From Proteobacteria bacterium UBA7447 (GTDB taxonomy: Bacteria > Pseudomonadota > Gammaproteobacteria > Arenicellales > UBA868): 27,722 bases of DNA. Positions 8,414 to 15,347 of this stretch are shown here, in pieces; position 1 is the stretch's first letter; each line of letters begins with the position of its first letter. Location: positions 5,725 through 33,446 of the forward strand of contig DLPX01000086.1 in NCBI GenBank assembly GCA_002477475.1, written 5' to 3'. The notes under the pieces are model-generated. The model did not search any database and was not told the origin of the DNA. It was given only the letters and a program-made list of their open reading frames with translations. The position numbers and the translations under genes were made by a program.

Positions 8414-8443
8414 AAAAAGTCAGCCGGGGCAATGCCCCGGCTG
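8414..8443 (-). terminator. Intrinsic terminator or attenuator after the degP-type gene
   Basis: CAGCCGGGGC (8421-8430) and GCCCCGGCTG (8434-8443) form a perfect 10-bp stem with a 3-nt loop. On the minus strand it is followed by AC and five T residues (8414-8418). It begins 19 nt after the protease stop and ends about 45 nt before the regulator start, so it probably limits transcription into the two-component genes. Confidence 0.85.
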
Positions 8444-8461
8444 GTAAAAGGACGTCCTCAA

Positions 8462-9985
8462 TCAGGCTGTCTTCAACGCCACATAGCGCTGATTGTTTTT
8501 GCGCTGAACCAGTAGCAGAACAGGCTTTTCCTTTGACTTCATTTTTTTCACTTCTTCGATTACGTCTTCGGGCGACGTGACCGTGGCATTGCCTACCTTG
8601 AGGATGATGTCGCCGGCCCTGAGGCCTTTACGTGCCGCGGGACTGGAAGGCATAACCTCTTCCACCAGAACGCCTTCACCCTGATGGCCGAGCGCGGTGC
8701 GGGCCTCTTCGTTCAGGGGCGCCAGGCGCAGGCCCAGGCGATCCTTCCTCGGCGTGGGTGCTGTCATTTGCCTGGTCTGGCCGGTTTCAGGAATTGACGC
8801 CAGGACTGCATCGATCGTGAGCTCCTTGCCGTCACGAAGCACCTTGACCGCGGCGCTTTGTCCAACCGGCGCTTTAGCCACCATCCGAGGCAGATCGCGG
8901 GTGCTTTCGACTGGTCGGTTATTAAAGCCGATGATGACGTCTCCAGTCTCGAGCCGACTGCCAGCTGCAGGGCTGTCCGGTGTGATCCGGGATACCAGAG
9001 CGCCGGTTGCATCATCCATCGAAAGGCTTGCCGCGATTTCTGGCGTGACCGGCTGAATTTCAACCCCCAGCCAGGCGCGGGCGACTTTTCCGTCCTCACG
9101 GAGTTGATGGATTACATTCTTCGCAACCGAAGCGGGAATTGCAAATCCGATGCCGACGCTGCCGCCATTGGGTGAGAAAATGGCAGTATTGACACCAATG
9201 ACCTCTCCGGCATGATTGAAAAGAGGTCCGCCTGAGTTACCGCGGTTGATAGAGGCGTCTATCTGAATGTAATCCACATACGGCCCGTTGTTGATATCCC
9301 GGCCGCGGGCAGAAACGATCCCCGAGGTGGTCGTGCCGCCAAGACCAAAAGGGTTGCCGATGGCAATCACCCAGTCACCGACACGGGCGTGGTCAGAATC
9401 ACCGAAACGGACAAAAGGCAGAGAAGAGTCTGTCTCGACTTCAAGCAGCGCGAGATCAGTCCTGCGATCAACCCCTCGAACAACGGCTGGAAGTGTCTCC
9501 CCGTTATCCAGGATAACTTCGATTTCATCAGCGCCCTTGATGACATGATGGTTGGTCACGACCAGTCCGCCCTCATCCACGATGAAACCCGAACCAAGTG
9601 AGCGGCTGTCCACCGGTCCTCGCGGCATTTGCGGGTAAGCTTCGCCGAAAAAACGCTCCATAAAGCGGTGCATCTCCGGCGGGCCGTCAAAATCGAAATG
9701 CTTTCGGCCATAGTGTGGATCGGATCCACCGCGGTTGTTGTTGCCGTGGCTGAGTGACGCTGGCTGGATGGTTCGCGTGGAAATATTGACTACGGCAGGG
9801 CGGACCACCTCGACCAGATCGGCGAAACCATTGGCAGGCCGTACAATTTGCGCATCGGCGGACTCGGGTATGGCGGTCACGCCCGTTCCGGCGTAGAGAA
9901 TTGCGCTGAGGGCTGTAGCGCTGGCGAGCGCAGCAACTGCGGTGGTGGGCGCAAAACGCCGCAGGCTTTTCGCAGGATATTTCAT
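8462..9985 (-). CDS. degP: Periplasmic DegP/HtrA (Do) family serine protease
   Basis: Periplasmic protease/chaperone that degrades misfolded envelope proteins. The 507-residue product has an N-terminal signal or anchor segment (about 13-46, with SADAQ a possible cleavage area). The trypsin-like domain has His147 in VVTNHHVI, Asp177 in DRRTDLALL, and Ser251 in INRGNSGGPLF, a complete catalytic triad. Two PDZ domains follow at about 275-360 and 405-500 (SPAARKGLRAGDIILKVG in the second). I chose the ATG at 9985, which has GAGGA 5 nt upstream; an in-frame start at 10021 lacks support. It heads a unit with the response regulator and kinase, separated from them by a hairpin terminator. Three 11-bp direct repeats upstream suggest control by an OmpR-type regulator. 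MucD or DegQ would be equally valid names. Confidence 0.92.
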   Translation of the reverse strand: MKYPAKSLRRFAPTTAVAALASATALSAILYAGTGVTAIPESADAQIVRPANGFADLVEVVRPAVVNISTRTIQPASLSHGNNNRGGSDPHYGRKHFDFDGPPEMHRFMERFFGEAYPQMPRGPVDSRSLGSGFIVDEGGLVVTNHHVIKGADEIEVILDNGETLPAVVRGVDRRTDLALLEVETDSSLPFVRFGDSDHARVGDWVIAIGNPFGLGGTTTSGIVSARGRDINNGPYVDYIQIDASINRGNSGGPLFNHAGEVIGVNTAIFSPNGGSVGIGFAIPASVAKNVIHQLREDGKVARAWLGVEIQPVTPEIAASLSMDDATGALVSRITPDSPAAGSRLETGDVIIGFNNRPVESTRDLPRMVAKAPVGQSAAVKVLRDGKELTIDAVLASIPETGQTRQMTAPTPRKDRLGLRLAPLNEEARTALGHQGEGVLVEEVMPSSPAARKGLRAGDIILKVGNATVTSPEDVIEEVKKMKSKEKPVLLLVQRKNNQRYVALKTA

Positions 9986-10030
9986 GAGTGTCCTCAATAA
10001 GTGGCTGTTAACGCTTGCCAACTTAAGGCA

Positions 10031-10074
10031 CGGGACGTTACCGGGACGTAACCAACAGGTTACGATTTGTTAAT
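10031..10074 (-). promoter_or_regulatory. Array of 11-bp direct repeats, probable response-regulator binding site
   Basis: On the plus strand CGGGACGTTAC (10031-10041), CGGGACGTAAC (10042-10052) and CAACAGGTTAC (10053-10063) abut in perfect 11-bp phase. GATTTGTTAAT (10064-10074) may be a degenerate fourth unit shifted by one base. The core is GTTAC/GTAAC. OmpR-family regulators typically bind direct repeats spaced about one helical turn, and the array lies 46-89 nt upstream of the protease ATG. Binding by the adjacent regulator is inference. Confidence 0.55.
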
Positions 10075-10094
10075 GAAAGCGGGCGTCAGGAATC

Positions 10095-11228
10095 CTACGT
10101 GCAGCCGAGCAGGCGCTTCAATACTTTTTCGTAAACCTGAGAGAGGGTATCAAGATCTTCGGCGCTTACCACCTCATCGACTTGATGAATAGTCCGGTTC
10201 AGGGGTCCCAGTTCTACAACCTGCGCACCTGTTGGGGCGATAAACCGCCCATCGGAAGTGCCCCCGTCGGTGGACAGGCGTGGTGAATAGCCGGTCGTGT
10301 CGCTAATACTCTCGGTAACTGCCGACACTAGAGTGCCCGGCAGGGTCTGGTAGGGCAGCCCTAGCGGACTCCAGTCGATCTCAAAATGATCGGCGTGCTG
10401 ACGGCAGACCGATTCGATTTTTGCTTTCAGGTCAGGAGCTGTACTGTCGGGACAAAACCGCAGGTTGAATTGCGCCTCGGCCTCACCCGGCACCACGTTT
10501 GTGGCTCCGGTGCCGCTTCGAATGTTGGAAACCTGGAAAGTGGTGGCTGGAAAATACTCATTTCCCTCATCCCAACGGGTCGAGGAGAGTTCGCTGACGA
10601 TTCGGCCAAGTCGATGAATCGGGTTATCGGCAAGGTGCGGATAGGCAACGTGTCCCTGGATGCCGCGGACCTTAAGCGTCCCGCCAAGAGAGCCCCGTCG
10701 ACCGTTTTTTATGACATCCCCCAGGCGCTCGGAGCTGGTGGGTTCGCCAACCAGGCACCAGTCGATCACTTCATTCCTCGCGCTTAAAGTTTCCACGACA
10801 CGAACGGTGCCGTCGACCGCCGGCCCTTCCTCATCGCTTGTCAGTAGTAACGCAACCGAACCCGGATGGTCCGGATGGGTTTCAACGAAGCGTTGGCAGG
10901 CGGTCACCATGGCCGCCACACTGCCTTTCATATCTGCCGCGCCGCGCCCGTGCAGCATGTCGTCGATCACGTCTCCTGAAAAAGGGGGATACACCCAATC
11001 TGTCTCCGGCCCAGTCGGGACAACATCTGTATGTCCGGAAAATACAAACAACGGCCCCTCGGTGCCACGGCGAAGCCACAGGTTTCTCACCTCTCCAAAC
11101 GGCATGAATTCCGGGGTAAAGCCATGAGACCGCAACTCATCGACGACGAGATCCTGACAGCCTTTATCGTTCGGGGTGACTGAGGCTTTTCGGATCAGGT
11201 TCTGGGCGAGAGTAACGGTAGCGATCAT
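10095..11228 (-). CDS. dapE: Succinyl-diaminopimelate desuccinylase
   Basis: Zinc-dependent M20-family amidohydrolase that cleaves N-succinyl-LL-2,6-diaminopimelate to succinate and LL-diaminopimelate, for lysine and peptidoglycan synthesis. The 377-residue product matches E. coli DapE in length. Metal and catalytic residues are all visible: His66 and Asp68 in SGHTDVVPTG, bridging Asp99 in GRGAADMKG, general-base Glu133 and Glu134 in SDEEG, Glu162 in GEPTS, and His348 in NRTIHQVDE. The dimerisation lid lies at about 180-290. The ATG at 11228 fits the conserved start, with only a weak ribosome binding site. It lies 44 bp downstream of hisM with no clear terminator between, so read-through from the transporter genes is possible. 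Confidence 0.96.
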   Translation of the reverse strand: MIATVTLAQNLIRKASVTPNDKGCQDLVVDELRSHGFTPEFMPFGEVRNLWLRRGTEGPLFVFSGHTDVVPTGPETDWVYPPFSGDVIDDMLHGRGAADMKGSVAAMVTACQRFVETHPDHPGSVALLLTSDEEGPAVDGTVRVVETLSARNEVIDWCLVGEPTSSERLGDVIKNGRRGSLGGTLKVRGIQGHVAYPHLADNPIHRLGRIVSELSSTRWDEGNEYFPATTFQVSNIRSGTGATNVVPGEAEAQFNLRFCPDSTAPDLKAKIESVCRQHADHFEIDWSPLGLPYQTLPGTLVSAVTESISDTTGYSPRLSTDGGTSDGRFIAPTGAQVVELGPLNRTIHQVDEVVSAEDLDTLSQVYEKVLKRLLGCT

Positions 11229-11272
11229 CTGACAGTTTCAGAAAAAGTCTTTGCCTAAAAGAACGGGGTCAC

Positions 11273-12040
11273 CTAATTTTCGACCGCGGTACGGGCGCGA
11301 AGGTGTCCGAGCCAATGCTTTTCCCAGACCCGGAATCCTTTGCTGATCAGAAAGACCAGCGCCATGTAAAACAGCATGGCGGTAATAAAGCCTTCGTAGG
11401 CCAGGTAATACCGCCCGTTCAACCAGCGGCCTACGCCGAGTATATCCTGAAGCGTGATGGTGCTGAGCACAACCGAACTGTGCAGCATGAAGATCACCTC
11501 ATTGGAATAGGCCGGCAATGCCCGCCTGAAAGCGCTGGGTAGTACGATGCGCCGCATCACTCTGGCAGGAGACATGCCGCAGGCGCGTGCCGCTTCGATC
11601 TCTCCCTTGGCGGTGTTCTCAATCGCGCCGCGAAGGAATTCGGTCGTGTACGCGGCCGTATTGAGACTGAAGGTGATCAGAGCGCACCACCAGGGGCTGG
11701 AAAGCACCGGGTCCCAGAGAAAACTTTCCCGGACAAAGTTGAACTGGGCAAGACCGTAATAGACCAGATAAGTCTGAACCAGTAGGGGCGTGCCTCGGAA
11801 GAGGTAAGTGAACCCAAAAATCGGAGCGTTCAGCCAGCGGTGGCGGTAGGCACGCACTATGGCGAGGGGTATAGCCATTACGCCGCCGATAAATAATGCC
11901 AGAACGGTAATCTCGATCGTCAGCAGTGCCCCATAGAAAAACTTGTCAATGTGGTCAGCGACCAGCATAAAGTCGAGCGGTGAGTGGTTTTCACTCACGT
12001 AGACCAGATATTCAAAGAAAGTGCGCTCGGTGTCAGCCAT
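11273..12040 (-). CDS. hisM: Basic amino acid ABC transporter permease, HisM type
   Basis: Inner-membrane permease of a polar amino acid uptake ABC system (histidine/lysine/arginine/ornithine family), pairing with the HisQ-like protein as a heterodimer. At 255 residues it has about five hydrophobic spans, the early family motif YLFRGTPLLVQTYLVYYGL, and the EAA loop EFLRGAIENTAKGEIEAARACGM, which contacts the ATPase. The N-terminal 30 residues before the first span are slightly longer than in E. coli HisM (238 residues). The ATG at 12040 follows the hisQ stop by 4 nt. It is the last gene of the amino acid transport block and precedes dapE. Exact substrate cannot be read from the permease. Confidence 0.88.
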   Translation of the reverse strand: MADTERTFFEYLVYVSENHSPLDFMLVADHIDKFFYGALLTIEITVLALFIGGVMAIPLAIVRAYRHRWLNAPIFGFTYLFRGTPLLVQTYLVYYGLAQFNFVRESFLWDPVLSSPWWCALITFSLNTAAYTTEFLRGAIENTAKGEIEAARACGMSPARVMRRIVLPSAFRRALPAYSNEVIFMLHSSVVLSTITLQDILGVGRWLNGRYYLAYEGFITAMLFYMALVFLISKGFRVWEKHWLGHLRARTAVEN

Positions 12041-12044
12041 GGTC

Positions 12045-12734
12045 TTATGCCCTATCGACCCCGACGTTGTAACGCCGCTCCAGCCAACGCAGTCCCACGT
12101 CAGAACAGGCCGTCAGGATCAGGTAAATGACCAGCACGGCAAACATGAACGTAAACGGTTCGCGAACTGAACGTCCAGCGGTGGAAGCATTCCACACCAG
12201 GTCATGCAGGCCAATCACAGACACTAGGGCGGTGGCCTTGATGAGAACCAGCCAATTGTTTGTGAAGGAGGGTAGGGCGTGCCGAATCATCTGGGGCCAG
12301 GTGATGCGCCGGAAAATCAGGAAGGGCCTCATTCCGCAGGCAATGCCTGCCTCAATCTGTCCTCGCGGGATAGCCAGAATGGCGCCGCGGAAGGTTTCGG
12401 TCATATAGGCACCGAAGACAAAACCAATAGACCAAACGCCCGCGATGAACTGGTTGATTTCAACGTAATCCCACAAGCCCGTCAGGCTGCCGAGGTCATT
12501 GGCGATCTGCTGACCTCCATAAAAAAGCAGCATCATCAGCACAAGATCGGGCACACCTCTTACCAGGGTGGTGTAAGCGCCGGCAATTTTCTGGGAAGCG
12601 GGATTGGCAGCCAGTTTGGCGGCAGCCCCGACAAGACCCAGGACGACAGAAAGCGCAAGCGAGGCGAGGGCGAGCTGCACCGTGACCGCAGTGCCTGCGA
12701 GCAGGAGGTTTCGGTATTCCCAGATGGAATCCAT
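12045..12734 (-). CDS. hisQ: Basic amino acid ABC transporter permease, HisQ type
   Basis: First inner-membrane permease of the HisQM pair, 229 residues, close to E. coli HisQ (228). About five membrane spans can be traced. Family motifs are TTLVRGVPDLVLMMLLFYGG and the EAA loop ETFRGAILAIPRGQIEAGIACGM, with the conserved Gly spacing for coupling to the ATPase. The ATG at 12734 lacks an obvious ribosome binding site. It follows the binding-protein gene after 62 bp that contain a strong hairpin, and is followed by hisM after 4 nt. The two permease genes are therefore expected at lower mRNA level than the binding protein. Confidence 0.88.
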   Translation of the reverse strand: MDSIWEYRNLLLAGTAVTVQLALASLALSVVLGLVGAAAKLAANPASQKIAGAYTTLVRGVPDLVLMMLLFYGGQQIANDLGSLTGLWDYVEINQFIAGVWSIGFVFGAYMTETFRGAILAIPRGQIEAGIACGMRPFLIFRRITWPQMIRHALPSFTNNWLVLIKATALVSVIGLHDLVWNASTAGRSVREPFTFMFAVLVIYLILTACSDVGLRWLERRYNVGVDRA

Positions 12735-12745
12735 CGTTGGGTCAG

Positions 12746-12775
12746 AAAAGGAACGGGCCCGCGAGGGGCCCGTTC
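12746..12775 (-). terminator. Hairpin between binding-protein gene and hisQ (attenuator-like)
   Basis: GAACGGGCCC (12751-12760) and GGGCCCGTTC (12766-12775) form a perfect 10-bp stem with a 5-nt loop. On the minus strand it is followed by C and only four T residues (12746-12749), so it is better seen as a partial terminator or mRNA-stabilising structure than as an operon end. Confidence 0.65.
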
Positions 12776-12796
12776 AGGTCATGCAAACAAAAGAAC

Positions 12797-13576
12797 TTAG
12801 TTGCCGTAGATATCGACAGCAAAGTACTTGTCGTTCATGGCTTTGTAAGTCCCGTCAGCGCGGATATCAAGAATAATCTGGCTGAGCTGGTCGCGTAGCG
12901 CGGAGTCTTCCTTTCGAACGGCGAAACCGGCCCCAACGCCCTGACACTCAACGTCATCAATGGCGTCGCCTAGAAAATCAAAGCCACTGCCGGCATCCAG
13001 CGCCAAGAAGCCTTCGTAGGCCTGCAGCGAGTCAGACAACTGGGCATCCAGGCGTCCCGCGGAGAGATCCTGCCAGACCTCTTCCTGCGTGGCATACAGA
13101 ACGAGTTCTGCGCCCGGGAAAAGTTTCTCGGCCGAACACTGGTGTGTGGTGGCACGCTGCACACCTAACCGCTTGCCCTTAAGGCCTGCCGCCGTGTCGT
13201 CAAAACCGGCACCCTTTTTTGCGACCAGTTTGGCGGGGGTGTTGTAGTACTTCACGGTGAAGTCGATCTTTTTCTTTCGTTCTTCTGTGATCGACATTGA
13301 GGCAATGATCGTATCAAATTTCTTGGCCAGCAGCGCAGGAATCATGCCGTCCCACTCCTGCTCGACCAGCACGCATTCACGATTCAGACGCTTACAGACC
13401 TCCATCGCCAAGTCGATATCAAAGCCTTTGAGTGAGCCGTCTGCCTCTTTCCAGGAGAACGGCGGATAGGCGCCTTCCACGCCGACGCGCAGCCCATGAC
13501 CGCCCGCTGCGGCCGTTCCTGTGACCAGGGCGAGCAGGCCGGCAAGCCCCAGCATAGTCAGTTTCTTTTTAATCAT
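12797..13576 (-). CDS. Basic amino acid ABC transporter periplasmic binding protein (HisJ/ArgT/AotJ type)
   Basis: Periplasmic solute-binding protein delivering a cationic amino acid to the HisQM permease. The 259-residue product has a signal peptide (positive MIKKK, hydrophobic core to about 22, cleavage near TAAAGG). The mature part has the SBP_bac_3 signature GFDIDLAMEVCKRLN, VEQEWDGMIPALLAKKFD, and IASMSITEERKKKIDFT. Ligand-site features shared with LAO/HisJ proteins include the YPPFSW aromatic segment and SMSITEER. Lysine, arginine, ornithine or histidine are the likely ligands, not separable here. The ATG at 13576 has GGAG about 7 nt upstream. The 80-bp gap after hisP holds an AT-rich stretch with TATAGT (13629-13634, minus), a weak hint of a separate promoter. 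Confidence 0.9.
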   Translation of the reverse strand: MIKKKLTMLGLAGLLALVTGTAAAGGHGLRVGVEGAYPPFSWKEADGSLKGFDIDLAMEVCKRLNRECVLVEQEWDGMIPALLAKKFDTIIASMSITEERKKKIDFTVKYYNTPAKLVAKKGAGFDDTAAGLKGKRLGVQRATTHQCSAEKLFPGAELVLYATQEEVWQDLSAGRLDAQLSDSLQAYEGFLALDAGSGFDFLGDAIDDVECQGVGAGFAVRKEDSALRDQLSQIILDIRADGTYKAMNDKYFAVDIYGN

Positions 13577-13656
13577 CTCTCATCTCCCATCGGTTGTTGG
13601 AAAGTTCAGCCCGCTAATATTACACGGACTATATTGAATTTGCTGACTCGCCAGTT

Positions 13657-14478
13657 TCAATGTATCGCATTGGCCAGAAACTGACGAAAACGGGGTGACA
13701 CGGGGTTATCGAACATCTCGGCAGGTGGTCCTTGCGTTTCAATCGCGCCTTCATGGAGGAAGATCACCTTATTGGAGACATCCCGTGCGAACCCAATCTC
13801 GTGTGTTACGACAATCATGGTTCGGCCTTCGTCAGCGAGCGTCCTCATTACCTTCAGGACCTCACCCACTAGCTCAGGGTCAAGTGCCGAGGTAGGCTCG
13901 TCGAACAGCATGACGTCCGGCTCCATGGCGAGCGCGCGGGCAATCGCAGCACGCTGTTGCTGGCCGCCGGATATGTGTGCCGGGTAATAGTCTTTTCGAT
14001 CGAGCATGCCGACCTTTTCCAGGGTCTCGCAGGCGCGCTCATGCGCTTCAGTCTTGGACATTTTCAGAACGTGAACCAGAGCTTCAGTGACGTTTTCAAG
14101 CACCGTCATGTGCTGCCACAGGTTGAAGCTTTGAAACACCATACCAAGACGCGCCCGCAACCGAATGACCTGATCCATGTCGGCAGGGACCGGACTCCCC
14201 GAGCGGCCAACAGTCATCCCGATAGTTTCCCCCTGAACCGTGATGGAACCGCTGTCGGGCGTCTCGAGCAGATTGATGCAGCGCAGAAAGGTGCTTTTGC
14301 CAGATCCGGAGGCGCCAAGCATGGAGATCACGTCCCCGACATGGGCATCCAGATGAACCCCTTTCAGCACCTCGACCTCACCAAAACGCTTGTGCAGGTC
14401 ATGTACCTTTAATGCAGGCGCCGTTTCTATAGAACTTGCCACGATGTTTTGATGTTGATCAGGTGGGGCGGATGCCAC
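13657..14478 (-). CDS. hisP: Basic amino acid ABC transporter ATPase, HisP type
   Basis: ATP-hydrolysing subunit of the polar amino acid importer, acting as a homodimer under HisQM. The 273-residue product has Walker A GASGSGKST, Q-loop VFQSFNLWQHMTVLENV, ABC signature ISGGQQQRAAIARAL, Walker B VMLFDEPTSALDPE, and switch His in VVTHEIGFA, all intact. The frame starts with GTG at 14478, with GAAAGG just upstream, and overlaps the last 20 nt of the PotC-like gene. A second GTG at 14442 would remove 12 poorly conserved residues and give a start closer to E. coli HisP, but lacks a ribosome binding site. Order ATPase, binding protein, permease, permease differs from hisJQMP. The overlap ties it to the upstream polyamine-type operon. 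Confidence 0.9.
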   Translation of the reverse strand: MASAPPDQHQNIVASSIETAPALKVHDLHKRFGEVEVLKGVHLDAHVGDVISMLGASGSGKSTFLRCINLLETPDSGSITVQGETIGMTVGRSGSPVPADMDQVIRLRARLGMVFQSFNLWQHMTVLENVTEALVHVLKMSKTEAHERACETLEKVGMLDRKDYYPAHISGGQQQRAAIARALAMEPDVMLFDEPTSALDPELVGEVLKVMRTLADEGRTMIVVTHEIGFARDVSNKVIFLHEGAIETQGPPAEMFDNPVSPRFRQFLANAIH

Positions 14479-15343
14479 GCAGCCTTTCGCTGCGTCTTCG
14501 CAGAAGCTCGACGGTAGTAAGCAGACAGATGGAGAGAATCACCAGGATCGTTGCGACGGAAAGGATGGTGGGGCTGATCTCCTGGCGGATGCCTGACCAC
14601 ATCTGCCGAGGCAGCGTGATCTGTTCAGGTCCGCCGATAAAAAGCACGATCACGACTTCATCGAACGAGGTGATAAATGCGAACAGTGCGCCTGAAATTA
14701 CTCCAGGCAGAATGAGCGGCATCTGGACCTTGAAGAAGTTGCGGATCGGTCCGCCACCGAGGCTCGCTGCCGCCTTGGTCAGGTTGGTATCAAACCCCAC
14801 GAGAGTTGCCGTGACGGTGATCACCACAAAAGGCAGCCCAAGTACTGTGTGCGCAAGAATCAGCCCGGTAAAGGTAGAGACCAGATTGAACTTGGCAAAG
14901 AAAAAGAACATGCCCGAAGCCGTGATGATCAGAGGCACGATCAGAGGTGAAATCATGACAGCCATGATCAGTTTACGAAATGGCATGATGGGACGGCTCA
15001 GGCCTAGCGCCGCAAAGATACCAAGGGTCGTAGCCAACAAGGTTGCAATGACCCCGATAAAGAGGCTGTTCTTGGCCCCAATTTTCCAGTTATCGCTACA
15101 GACGGTAGTGATTCCGGGATCGGAGCAGTCACCAATCATGATTCGATACCAGCGCAACGAGAAGGCGTCAGGATCGAGACGGAGCATTTCGGGTGTGAAC
15201 TGCAGAAAAGGGGATACGCTGAACGAAATCGGAATCACGGCCACCAGGGGCATGACCAGAAAAAACAGTACCAGCGTACAGATGACAAGATAGATGTAGT
15301 GCCAGAGCCGTTGTGCTGGGGTGGCGTAGACTGGAAGTGCCAT
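14459..15343 (-). CDS. Polyamine-type ABC transporter permease, PotC-like
   Basis: Second inner-membrane permease of the PotABCD-like importer (spermidine/putrescine/iron family). At 294 residues it is longer than E. coli PotC (264). The extra length is in the first extracytoplasmic loop (about 45-88), which holds two cysteines, Cys73 and Cys82, that could form a disulfide. Six hydrophobic spans follow the usual pattern, with the EAA-type loop around KAAASLGGGPIRNFFKVQMP. The ATG at 15343 is 4 nt after the PotB-like stop, so the two are translationally linked. Its own stop is overlapped by the hisP start. Substrate cannot be fixed: polyamine is the family-level expectation, but related systems take other compounds. 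Confidence 0.87.
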   Translation of the reverse strand: MALPVYATPAQRLWHYIYLVICTLVLFFLVMPLVAVIPISFSVSPFLQFTPEMLRLDPDAFSLRWYRIMIGDCSDPGITTVCSDNWKIGAKNSLFIGVIATLLATTLGIFAALGLSRPIMPFRKLIMAVMISPLIVPLIITASGMFFFFAKFNLVSTFTGLILAHTVLGLPFVVITVTATLVGFDTNLTKAAASLGGGPIRNFFKVQMPLILPGVISGALFAFITSFDEVVIVLFIGGPEQITLPRQMWSGIRQEISPTILSVATILVILSICLLTTVELLRRRSERLRGIRPT

Positions 15344-15347
15344 TGCG

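Noticed and set aside
13629..13660. Promoter TTGAAA with TATAGT before the amino acid binding-protein gene
   Set aside because: Spacing between the two hexamers is 20 bp, too long for a convincing sigma-70 promoter; mentioned only as a weak hint.
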